Shown here: positions 13,601 through 25,600 of the stretch, piece by piece
Numbering within the stretch: position 1 is the stretch's first letter
Layout of the letters: each line of letters begins with the position of its first letter
NCBI RefSeq assembly: GCF_901709675.1
Contig: NC_051090.1
Location: 3,159,342 to 3,223,341, forward strand
Length of the DNA: 64,000 bases
Direction of reading: 5' to 3'
Origin: Syngnathus acus
Lineage: Eukaryota; Chordata; Actinopteri; Syngnathiformes; Syngnathidae
Notes under the pieces: generated by a model
Database searches by the model: none
Told to the model about the DNA's origin: nothing
Seen by the model: only the letters and a program-made list of their open reading frames with translations
Translations under genes and position numbers: made by a program

Positions 13601-16600
13601 GCAATTCCGTAGCAGCATAAACTGACACTTTGCTAAATTGCTTGAAAAGTGGTCCAATGATTGTGCTTCAAAATTGGGAGCTGATGTGTGCACCTTAGCC
13701 ACCGGGAGGCAGTGTATTACAGACACAGACATACTCTGTCTTGCAGCGATATTAATTGATCGTCAGAGAGGATAAAGGATACACGCCCGCGAGTAAAATC
13801 TGTCTACACGTGTTGCTGCACCTTTTGTGTCATTTTTTTGTCAGCGGCTCAAAAGCTTGTAACACTGACTACTTGTTAGCCTGTCGATGTCATTTTCAAT
13901 TATGTGTTCAGCATTTCATTTAATGTCCACTAAACACATTCAATTCTAAAGCCACTACATACACGACGTGTAGACAAAAGTTATTCAAAAGAAGAAAACA
14001 GTCACTTTTGCGTCAACACACCCCAAGATAAGACGGAGGCTGCAATCAAATGTTTTTTTCTTTCCAGGCTCAGCTTTGGCGTGTATATACACAACATTTC
14101 ATGTCAAACACAAGCCAGGCAGATAAGAGCCAGGCGGGCGGTTAGCGCGACCCCAAGAGAGATGAGGCGACACGGGGGGGCTGTGCACTCTTATGCATCT
14201 GTGCAGCACAGTGACCAATAAAGTCATAAGCTTGAATGTTTGCAGAGGCGTGCTCCCCCCCCCCTTCAGCCCTCGCTAATCCCAGCAGAGCGAGGCAAGC
14301 GGCCGCGGGGTTAGGGGTCAGCTAGTCTTTGCTCCGCGCCCGTCGTCAGCCAGCGTTCGGCAACACACACACACACACAACAGAGGTGGCGAAAGGACTC
14401 ATGCTGTACTTAAACTTTTTTACATTGTCAGTTCAAAAAAGTTATGAGCTCCTTTTGACAGGGGCAGAAAGTCCAAATATCATTTTTAAAATCCAAGAGG
14501 TAAAAGTCATCGGAAAAATAAACACTCAGGTCAAGCACACTGATGTCAACATGCCTTGCCAGCCTGCGCTCTGTGGGTGGCTCGTTGCGGTGGCGCGTGT
14601 TTAGCTTGGTGCGCACGCAACGTTGATGGGAAGCTCGGTATCGTGTGCCCTGCCTGCGGTGTGCTGGAAAGTGGAGAAAGAGGCCGTCTGTTGAGGTTCG
14701 CCCTCACGGTCGTGCCACCCATGTCCGTGCCCTCGCCTCATGGCGCTCCGCCAGAGGAGGATGGAGGTGCGAGGTGGAGCGGTCCAAGAGCTGCGGCCGT
14801 TAACTGGCAGCCCATAAAGTCGACCAGATTAAATACAAACTATAAAAACTATAAAAACAAACACTCTGCTTATGACCTCACAGCATAAAGACCCACCAAG
14901 GTGCAAATTTACATTTTAATTCATTACGTCTATGCTAATTTACATTAGCTTGTTTATGGTGTTTCATACTGTACGTTAGCATTACGCTCGTGAATTTAAG
15001 TGAACCGTTTGGTCTTAAATGAAATATACACTTTTATTTCACTTTGGTCTAGGTGTCATTTTTGACAGTAAATATTTTAAAACTGGGGTTTCCTTGTATT
15101 TGAAGTCCAATTTAGCTTTGTTTTGCAACTTTTGGAGCATATTTGCACGGAGAAGAGGGTGTGAACTCAAAAGTCAAGCAGTGAACTCGGTGGCCTCAGC
15201 GGCCTGACGTGCCCGCTGCACGGCCCGCAGCTGGGGTGGGCCAGAAAGCCCGTCCATGGTCACACCCACAACGGCCCGAGTGGCAAACACACGCCGACCG
15301 CTGCGGCGCGCCGGACTAAAAAGGAATTTTGTCATGCGATTAATCGTTCTCCCACCCCTCAAAACCGCAGCACACACAACTCATTACTCCCTAATACCTC
15401 AATAAAAGGGAGGCCGACATTGCGAGATTGGATTCGCAAAGCACGGCCGAAGGCTAACGGGCTAAAACGTTCGAACGTGGCACTTGGGCTGAGAAAGTTG
15501 AAGCTCAGGTAGTGCGGGTGGGCAGCCAGCCATGGGAGAGTGGATCAAAGTGGAGCCAACGGAGTTAATGGACGCTGGAACTTTAAGCCCCGCAGTCTTC
15601 CTCCTCGTTTTAATAAAGCGGCTAGCTGGGGAACAGGAGCTTTTTTACGAGCATGTTTTTAAATTTAGACTTTTGGCACCAGGGCTCTTGATTTTTTTTT
15701 TTTTTTTCATGATTTACTTTGATTAAATCGGCTGAATGCTCCTCAGAGATAAAAGAGAAGATGTTTCAGGGTGATTTGGTTCAAATTATAACGGACGCAT
15801 GTGTATCCTTTAACCCGCTAAAAATCAATTGGACATTTTTTCCTTTGCAGGGTATTTACAGTACTGGATGTGAATATTTTCCCTCCAAACAACCTTGTTG
15901 ACCAGGGGAGGAATCTGCAACCACCCCCAGTCAGTACAAAAACATACTAGGCAGCGGCAAACAAACCCGCAGACACCCACTTACCTGGCTGCTCTGAAGC
16001 AAACAAAATATTTACGCGAGGAGAAAGTGTGAATTGCTAATTGCAGAGGTTAATTTTCTTCTGCTTTGATATGTTGCTTTCCACCATATCATTTTTTTTT
16101 CTGTCACTGACTGACCTGCAGCAGTAGCCTCTCGAAGGCCAGGCATGCGTCCCAGCGGGGTAGCAGGGGGTGTCGGAGGGTCTCCGCCGTGGCCAGGCCC
16201 TGCTGGAGCACCCCGCAGTGACTCTCTAGCGCCCCCGCGTTGTCTCGGAACGGCCGGGCGTAAGAGCACAGCTGTTCGGGGGTCACGCGGCCTTGGGAGG
16301 CAAAGGGAGAAGCAACATATACATGATCTGCAGCATTGGAAATAAACAAGGAGGCGCACAATTCGGGTAATGCATCCTGATGGGAACAGCGGCGTGGGGT
16401 AACAGTCCAAATAGACACCAGGGGGGTGAGCGACACCCGGCGCTTAAGCTAGTCAACACAACGCCAAGGCGGACTCATAAGAGCGTGACGGAGATGTGCG
16501 AAGCCGATCTGCTTTTGGATTATTTACAGAAAGTCCAGAGAAGACAACACCAGAGGCTGGACGGTACGGGGACGGGGGGCACGCATTAACTCCCCCGTAA

Positions 16601-19600
16601 CGACCGCGTCTTCATGTTGATGCTCCGAACCAGCACCAGATGTGGGAGTATTTCCTGTCGGACTCGGGCGGGCAGTGTTTTCTTTAGCGCGGCCAAATGC
16701 ATGACTCGAGCAGGACCGGGACACATGGACGGGAAACGTCCAGAATGCTGAATAGAAAGTAAGATATAGGGAAGAACTAGGAGATGACAAAATTACAAAC
16801 GTAAAACTCTTTTAAAGCAAACTGTGAGAAACACAGTGTGTTTTTTGCGCATTTACAAAAGGTAGGGTCAAGTTTCATCCTGAAATTAAAGTATTTTCGC
16901 ATAACAAGCTACAGTGTGAGAGTATGAAAAGCTCTATTGTGAACAAAGCCCGCCATAAAAAAAAAAAAAATCCTGTCCTGGCTTTACCGGCCTTAATGTG
17001 CCAACCATAATTTTTCAAGCACAGAACTGCATCAAGTGCCAGAGCCAAGCAAAACTCCAGCGGGTAATGGACGACTAAAAACGGTGTCGCTATGTGTCGA
17101 ATGGAATCAAACCTTTAACGGTGAGGCGAGCCCACGTGCGCAAAAAGTCTGTTCCGGTTATCAGAGAACTCGGATTGAACCGTCGCACTTATCTATGCTA
17201 ATGACGTTACGCCTGAGTCATTCCGAGAAAGTGTCGAGGTTTTAGAAAAATAAGAAGGGGTGAATGGAAGACTTTGCACTAAGTGATCTGATCACAAGTG
17301 AGTTCACACTTGGCGTGACTTTTTGTTTCAATTGGCTGCATGAGATCTCGAATCTCTCCGTGTGAGCGTCTGGGCGTGAGTTGTGACCTACAGCAGGAGT
17401 GGAAACGGCGGTACCGCACCATAAATAAAAATGTGCCGAAAGAGCGAGTGAGTCCGAGACGACGATGAAAGTCTTGAGGGATGAAATAAAGGGCACAAAG
17501 TGCAAAGCGATGATTTAGTCCGCTTACTTGAAGATGACTGTAGGTGAACGGGGGGGTGTGGGGGTGTCTGAGTTGTGGCCCACCTCAGCAGGCCGGACAG
17601 CCTCATAAGTAATGCTCCGTGAAAAGGGGACAACGGGAACAGACGAAGGAATTTTATTTACGTGCCCAGAAAGCAGAGGCAATTTTGGCTTCTGTTTAGG
17701 ATTAAGAACGCATTTTTCATTGTTGAAGGAGACATATGCAATTTTTCACGTTGTAAAAAAGCCTGTCTAAAGATGTATATGTGAGATGTTTTGAATCAAA
17801 ATTCCTCCACTTTGATGCTTTTCATTTCTTAACTCAACCAAAGCGTGACCAAACGTACACATAGCATCAAAATGTGAATTTTAGCGTAGCGTTACACTCC
17901 TAATAAATCCACCAGACAATACGCACGGAAAACAGACGGATGGACAATGAAGCTGTTCCGGAGAAGTTTCCCGACGCGATAGATGAACGAACACACGTAG
18001 GAGCCAGCAAGGGGAATTGCATCATCCGATTGTGCAGTGAGAAAGCTGACAGGTCAAGCGGAGGCTCTGAGAAAGTGGATTATTTTCTCGGATGATGTTA
18101 TCCTGTTGAGACGACGACGAGCCAAGTTGGGCTGCGGTGGATGTGAGAATGTTGGCGCTCTACAAAATGAGTGGACCGATTTTTTTTTTTTTTTTTTTGG
18201 AGCAGCGGATGTGATTTTAAAACGTCCAGGCGGACTTGTGAAAATGTTTCGTCTTTTTTTTTTTTTAACTATCCGGAACAAATGAACAAATCAGCCAATT
18301 ATGACACTTGAAACCAAAATAATCGGGCAAATGGACAATATTTGCCGATCGTTATGTACTCTAACCGTTACCAATCTCATTATTTATCACAAACTTGTGT
18401 TCTTAAATACATAACAAATCTTACGTTTGACAAGATATGGTATAAATTTCCACATTTGTCCAAATTCATACCGATCGAAAATATCGCTCATACTGCAACG
18501 TAATTTAGACGTAATAGGAAGTGTTTTACTGCCACACAAGTGGACCGGTTATTATGCTGTTCCTTGTAAATCGACTTTTAAATGGAGAGTTTCACCCTGA
18601 GGTTAGCGTTTTTTTTTTTTGCATTTTACATCGGCGGCCGGCCACCTTATTGATCGCTGTTAAATGTTCAGACGGCCTGCAAATTGCGTCTTTAAGCACA
18701 AAGTGGTGGAAAAAAAAAACACTGTGTGTGTGTGTGACTTCCACCACATCAACCAACCTGCTTGTTACCAGACACTTTTTTACCTCACCCATTACAGGAG
18801 TCGAGGGACCGAAAAGGGCCTGCCCATTTTTTGTGCCAGATGCTAACATTCACACTAAAACTGGAAATGTGTGTGCGTCAGTACATCAGTCATGCAATGT
18901 GAGTCAGAAGGTTGCACAAAGGTGAGCGTGCACGGCGGGACTCGTTGACCTGATTGTGTGTTTGTAAAATGACTTTATTTTTTGCGTGCCAACACATATT
19001 TTTATCCCTGGCCTCGGCCTCCTTTGCTTCATTACCAAACAACAAAAGTTTGCAAACGTGTGTGTGTGTCGCAGTTCCAACATGTGGTTCACATTTCCTC
19101 GGCGGCGGCCACATGTGCAAACACAAAAGTCTGAGCAAAAGGATTTGATTTTGACTCGGTAGGTGGCGCTGAAGAGCTGTAAAAAGGTGTCAAGACCCTT
19201 CGATTGGAGCCGTTCGGAATTTTGTGTCAATCGAAAAAACGTGCAAGTGAGTGTTAGTAGGTGATTAGACAAATTCGTACCCATGCTCATCTTAATGGGC
19301 AGCTTCTCCTTGCTGGCCGCTTCCACCAGCTGCCTTCGGACCTCCATCAGACTTTCTTTGTGCTTGCTGGTCAGCATTACCTCCCACAGGGAACGTGCTG
19401 CAGGCGACCTGGCAGCAAACACAACAGTGAGGTTTAATTTTTTTTTCTTCAAAGTGTCAATCCTGACAAAATAGTGTGGGTCAGATTCTAAATACTTTTC
19501 TTTTATTAATTGTATTTCATTTTATTGCATTTACATATTATACATGGGATGCCATTAATCGTGGTGTTCCTCAAGGATTGCTTCTGTGCACCATGCAATT

Positions 19601-22600
19601 CTCCAGCTACATAATACTTTCACATCATTCACAGTCAAATTTATCTCGATGGACAATCTAAGAATTTAATCTGTAACCACTTCACGCTGACTTCCAAGTA
19701 AATTGGAAAAATCTGGGGCGCAACAGTAGAGTGCAAGTCTTTCACGTAATGCACAGAGGTGTTATTTACATGGACAAAATGGATGAGACTGAATCTTGTC
19801 AGCGTGATAGTCGGAGCACGTCGACTCCCCTGCGGGACACCGCACAGGAAAAAGCCAGAATTAACATTGAGTCAACATTTGGAATGTTCCCTCCATCTAT
19901 GTTAATACCGTTGTAGCGTGTCAAAGCCTGCGGAGAGCAAAGTCTCCTCTTGATAGCATTTCTCCCTGGTCTCCTTATCTCCCCGCTTACGGAACACTCT
20001 GATCCGCCTCGCTAATGGGACCGTAGCACAAGGCGAGCGTACGCGACACTATCAGCATCTACCAGAGTGAATATCTAGGAAAATGATCAAATGTTACTTT
20101 TATGAGATCAAAACTCCAAGAGAACAGATGCCTGTGAATATTGTTGATGTTTTAGAATGAGCGTAACAATTATGCAAAGTGCCGTTAGCCGGTCTATGTC
20201 TTTTGACATCATATGTTAGTATGGTCAGGTTTGGTTGAACATTTTGTATACAATGTTTAAATAGTTGGATATTTGCAGGGCGCTGGGCGTGACAAGCAGC
20301 TTGAAGCAAGCACACTTGGCCTCTTATTGAAGAACTGTACGAGCAAGAGAGTAAGAACAGGTGCTAAAGAAGAATGTTTTAAGAGCTTTCTACATTTTCT
20401 ATAAGGCTTGTCTTTGTCGCAGATTTGGCTGGTTTTATAACATATCTTCAACGAAAAACACACCCCTCTGTCACATGTTCCAAATCCAGATGAATTGGAA
20501 ACGACTCGGAGGAAATCAAAATGCACTCAATCTCATTCAACAGAATTGCAGCGGCAATGACATATTTATTACATCCCTCCTCTTTGATTTCCTGCAGCAC
20601 AGACAGTTTGTTGTCAGGGGGAATAAACAAGAAAAACAAAATTCCCATCTTTTGCGTCTCTCTTACAAAGTTTCCAGAGACAACGGCGGGGCGAGCGAAG
20701 CGGACAAAGAGCGAGGGAAGGTAGACGGAGGGAGGAAGGGGGCGCTTGTTGACAAATGTGCTGCGTTTTTTTTTTTGTCGTCATCGTCGTCTTTTGTGCT
20801 TTCTAACTGCCGCCATGTGTTTAATATCAGATGTAATCTGTTCCAGACCTCAGGGCTGGACAGGGAGGAGAAGGGGGGTATCACGGCGGGACGGCCGCCA
20901 TCTTCTCAGAGGAGTAAAAGAAAAAAAGAAAACTAAAAAAAAGTAAAGTCTGTTTCGTGGTTTGCGGGAAAAAAAAGATACACGCATATAAATCAGTAAT
21001 TTCTCAACAATATGCACGCTTGCCTAAGTTGTGGGGAATACCAGACGTTAGTCCACACCCATGACATGGTTTCATTTCTGGAGAACATTATTATTATTAT
21101 TTTTTTTTTGGACAAATCGTTTAGTAACATCCAGCGTGTTTGAAATGCTTGACCCGAACGCGTACGTCGTCTTCTCTAGCGTGTTTGCAAAACATCTGAG
21201 TGTGTGTGTGTGTGCGCGTGTGTGTGTTCCCTGAGGACCAAAGCAATGGATGAAATATGGTTCTCATTTGGCTCCTTGCCCACCTTTCACAACACACACA
21301 CGCACACACATCACCCCTTGACGCCTTCCCTGCTGGGCCATTTGGTCAGAAGGGGGCGGGGCTTCTAGCTAAAGTTCGTAATGGCCCCAAACTAGGTGAG
21401 CAACACCACACTTGGGAACATTGGGGTGAGGGGCGGTGGGGGCTACAAACCGCCTGAAGGGGGCACTCTTGCACTCCGACTCTTGCCAGCGCTATGAAGG
21501 TGGCCCAACATCACATCGGGCGAAGGAATGAGTCGGCATATTTAAGTGATGAAATAACAGATGAGTGTCTGCATGCATTAATGAGCGAGGGGGGTTCGAG
21601 GCTGGTGGAGTGGGTGGGAGGGATTTGTTCCTGGAAGCGTGTGAGAAGGCAAAGAAGAATGTTTCTGTTTCCTGTGTGTGCGTTTTAGGAATCGTGCAGT
21701 TAGTTTATGCGCGTTTTCTTTTAGTCGAGAGGAACCTCGAAGAACGATTCGTTTCGGATTTGGGAAAAATCTGCAGATAACGCAGGTTGGGGTGAGGCAG
21801 AAAATTGTTTGTCCCAAATTTTTTTCTCCCTGATGGGAAAAAGGAGATGTCACTTTTTTGGGAGGCGTTTGTGTTTGCGTCCACAAGTGTACTTTTATGG
21901 ACATTTGCTCAAATTACGACAACTGCACGACATCGGGGCGCTCGGACTGTCTTCGTTTATGCATGACGCACTCTTGTACTTGCATGAAAAGTTCATGTCA
22001 TGATTCATGAGTGAGTCATGCAGAATAAATACCATCCCTGAACATGCTCCGGGACGGGATTCAAAATTTCTCGTAGGAGTCCATTAGCTCTTATTTTATC
22101 GCTCCCCCCCCCTAACAGAATAATGTTGTCCGTTTGGCTGCTGCAGCCGAAAAGCATGATTAAGTTTCCGGCGTTTTTTCTCTTTTTTTTAACAGAACAC
22201 TACAAAAAAACAAGATCCAATAAAATAAAATAGGAGGAACCGCAACTGGAGCGAGAACATGTGTTTGTGTGAGGCCCGTCCAAAAACAACTGACGTCGCC
22301 TTGCTTTTCAGACAGTTGTTGACCGGACTGTTGTTGACAGCTGGGAAAGTTCAGCACCTACGCACGTCACACCTCCCGACCCGAGCGCACGTTAGGGCAA
22401 CCGACTGCGCCCCAAAATACGACCCGAGAAGTTCCTGTTGATGTTGCGCTCTGAAGTTTGCGCAGCGGATGTGTCTAGGGAGGAGACGAGAGGCAGAAGC
22501 CCCGGCCTTAAGTGTCTGTGTGTCCTGGCGAGAGCGACAGTAAAATGACCTGGTAGATTTATGGATTGGGGGGGGGGCTGCAGCAGGAAGTGAGCAGAGG

Positions 22601-25600
22601 GACGTCGACACGACTACAAATAAAACTTGAATGCAATGAATGAACCCTCGAATCTTTGAAACGCTCACCAAAAAATTCATCGTTTTTTTTGTGATGCCCC
22701 ACCTAACAGATATTTGCATTAAAAAAATCAACGATATAGTCTAAATGCAAATGGCGACCAACGCTCTATTGTTTGAGGCCTGCTGCTTCTTTAGCATTTC
22801 AAAAGAAGGCTTTCTTTGAAGGACTCGGATGCGAGGATCTGAAGCCTTATCTGTGCGGATGTTTGATCCTCAATACGTGCACGGTGTCCTTTGGTGGAAA
22901 CGCAATAAAAGAGGATCAAACGGACAAAAAAAAAAAAAAGGTTATGTTATCTGGGCCTAGACGGGAACAGGCTGTTCAGGTGAAAGTGGTCACACATGGT
23001 GGACAAGTCCAACATTACTGCCACTAATAAATTAACTTGTTTATTTTTGCAGGATTTGCGCGTGAAAAATACAAAATTTGCGTCAGCAGCATTCGCACCG
23101 AGACCTGAATTTATCCTGCCTAGCTTAAAAATGAGCCTGGCTAGCTTTGCTTCACCTCTGTCCGTCATTAGCACGTCAACTTTTGCTTTACATGCCGCCA
23201 ATACTGCCATTTTTTTTTTTCTTCACCCGAGCTTGGGACCGAAATAAGTATACATTTTATTCCGCGCAATCTGCCAGGCGCATTTGAGGTAGATGGCAAC
23301 CTCGCCGTGTATTTTCTCGTGGCTAGGGTGTGGTCCGACACGGGGAACCGGATCTCCACCTTGACCACCCATGCGCTCACTCACACACACATCAAGGTCC
23401 GAGGTTGAGCCAAGCCCTGGGGGGGGGGGGGGACTGGGTGCCCTCAGCCGCGCCGCACAGGGCGAAGAAAGAACTCCGGGAGCCAAGCACAGCACAGACG
23501 TGGCGGCGAAGGTAGCCGACCGCAAGCTTTCGCTCCACACGGCGCGCGTTTATTCAACTCTGGGTTTGTGCTGCGGAGAGTCGGTGGCGTTGATATAAGA
23601 AAGTTTGAGAGATCCTCACCGGCAGGTTACAGACAAAACAAAACGGGAGAGTCATTATAAAGTAAGTGCGGCAGAGCACTACTTTTCTTTTTAGGAACCT
23701 TTTTCTTCATTTTAAGAGACGTGAACCTTAATTGTTTTTGTCATTTTTCCATCACCTGCAACATCAATCGTTTGTCATCTTTTTATGGAAGTCCAAAATC
23801 AATGAACTGATTATTTAAAGGAAGAAATAAAACCCTGTGATAATAGTTTGTCCGTAAACGCAATGAACTTGTTTTATGTTAACGTGCGTGTCGGCATAAA
23901 CACAAGCTGCTTCCTTTGAAAGGGTTTGCACGAGAGCATTGTCTCGAACACGACACTCAAATTGGGAAATCTGCGCCTTGCTGCCATGTTTTGCCTGCCG
24001 AACATCTGCGAGGAGGCTCGATGGGGACATCTGCGCTACCAAATGTGCGTCGGGAACACTGCCGCTGATCGTGGAGACTATATGAAAACAATTTAGTTTT
24101 ACCCTCGTCACACATTTGAACTCAAATTAATCTTGCATTATATCGCTATTAAGCGAGCAGGCATTCAAATGATACAGTTGGTTCGAACTTTGTTGTGTTT
24201 GAATTTGGATTTTCTTCTGGCAGTGACAAATAAACAGCTCAAAGCAAAAATGATTTTCTTCTTACTTGCAAAACTGTCCCCCCCCTCCGCACCACCACAA
24301 ACATATTAGACACTCACCGAGTTTGCGCCAGGCAGCCCGGTGCCACGCAGCTTTCGGAACCAGGACAGATAAGCACCCCGGTCAGTTCTCGCATGTCGAC
24401 CTGCACGTCCGTCACGTGACCCGGCAGAGGTTTCAGCATCGTCAATATCTTTTCTGCCAGGCTGTCACCATGATGACCGACTGCTCCTATTATTTTTTCC
24501 AGGAAAAAGAAAATATTTCTCTCTAATTTCAAAAAAGGGGTGTGTAAACATTTGACATTCTCTTCGTGACCTAGAAAACAAACGAGACATACCCGTGAGG
24601 TCCATGGTGCGGTCGACAAAGATGATGGAGGCCTTATTGGGGGCCGTCTTCCTGCGGTTCTTGGCCTGCGGGTGAGTGGCCAGTTCCCCCGCGATGAGGC
24701 GACTCATGGGGCCCAAGGCGAAACTTTCCTCCCTGGTGCCGGTGGCCTCCAACATGGCGTTCAAGGCCTCCGCCAACGTCTTGATCTCCAACTGCAGCTC
24801 AGCGGGGAGCGCGTGCATGTCCACGTCTTCCAGGCTGGCAAAGCGCTTCTTCTCCGGCCGCTTGGCGTTGAGGGCGCGCAGGTCCGGCGGCAGCAGAGGG
24901 AAGAGGTTCGCAAAGGCGGGCACCAGAAGCAGCTGCTGGGACACGGTGGCGAAGGACAGCGGCACGTGCAGGACCTCGGCCGTGTAGTTCATGTCGCCCA
25001 TCCACTCGCACAGCTTGTCCTCCAGCTGATCGAAGACAGGCGTGGAGGCGTCAGTGTCGGCCGCCGCTGTCACGTTGTTGGCGAGCAGGTGCAGCGGGTG
25101 GGACACGGCCGTGATCACGACGCAGTATTGCAGGTGGCTGAGTGAGATGATGTCCTTCAAAGTGTCCACGGTGCGTCCCTTCAACAAGGAGCTAACCTGG
25201 GGATGGAAAACATTGGTACATTTCCAGAAATGTTTCCAAATTTAATTGAACTGGGGATGTGGCCTGTGTTCAGAACTAAACCATCACATTCAAACTCATT
25301 TTTCATGCATCATTTAGAGTGCCTCTAATTAAACTTAACTCAAATAAAGTTCCGATGTTCTTAGTTGTCCTTAGGAAGACCGAGAAATGGTATTTGGAAA
25401 AGTTAAAAAATGCCTCCACATAAATCTGAGATCAAGCAGGTTTAAGGGGAAATTTGAACACTTTTTGTAAGAACTTGTGACTACAATTGTTTATTTACTG
25501 GCCATTTCGGGTGGTTTATCATGAGATATTGACGTTGACTTATCTTATACGTTATCTTTTGGAGGCTAACATGCAGTCGTGCTCAATTCACCCATCGACT

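Larger units (their letters stand above)
1635..16115 (-). other. scfd2: scfd2 intron 5 (14.5 kb)
   Basis: Largest intron of the window. It contains decayed interspersed repeats (2340-2462, 3977-4022, 4612-4645, 6308-6445, 14929-14994), a G18 run at 7870-7887, a purine repeat at 9306-9332, an unexplained pair of ORF segments at 7590-8070 and a TATA-box plus splice-donor arrangement on the plus strand at 12254-12350. No other recognisable coding exon was found. The minus-strand ORF at 4355-4831 has no family resemblance. Confidence 0.75.
19409..24317 (-). other. scfd2: scfd2 intron 3
   Basis: Non-coding, about 4.9 kb. Contains a probable reverse-transcriptase remnant near 19545-19660, a TG microsatellite at 21200-21228 and a G run near 23421-23432. 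The longest ORF in it (20361-20936, plus) is low-complexity at its end and matches nothing I recognise. Confidence 0.7.

Noticed and set aside
20361-20936. 191-codon plus-strand ORF in scfd2 intron 3
   Set aside because: No recognisable domain, ends in Lys/Ser low complexity, no splice or promoter context.
24672-25145. 157-codon plus-strand ORF
   Set aside because: Antisense shadow of GC-rich scfd2 exon 2; Arg/Gly/Gln-rich with no family resemblance.
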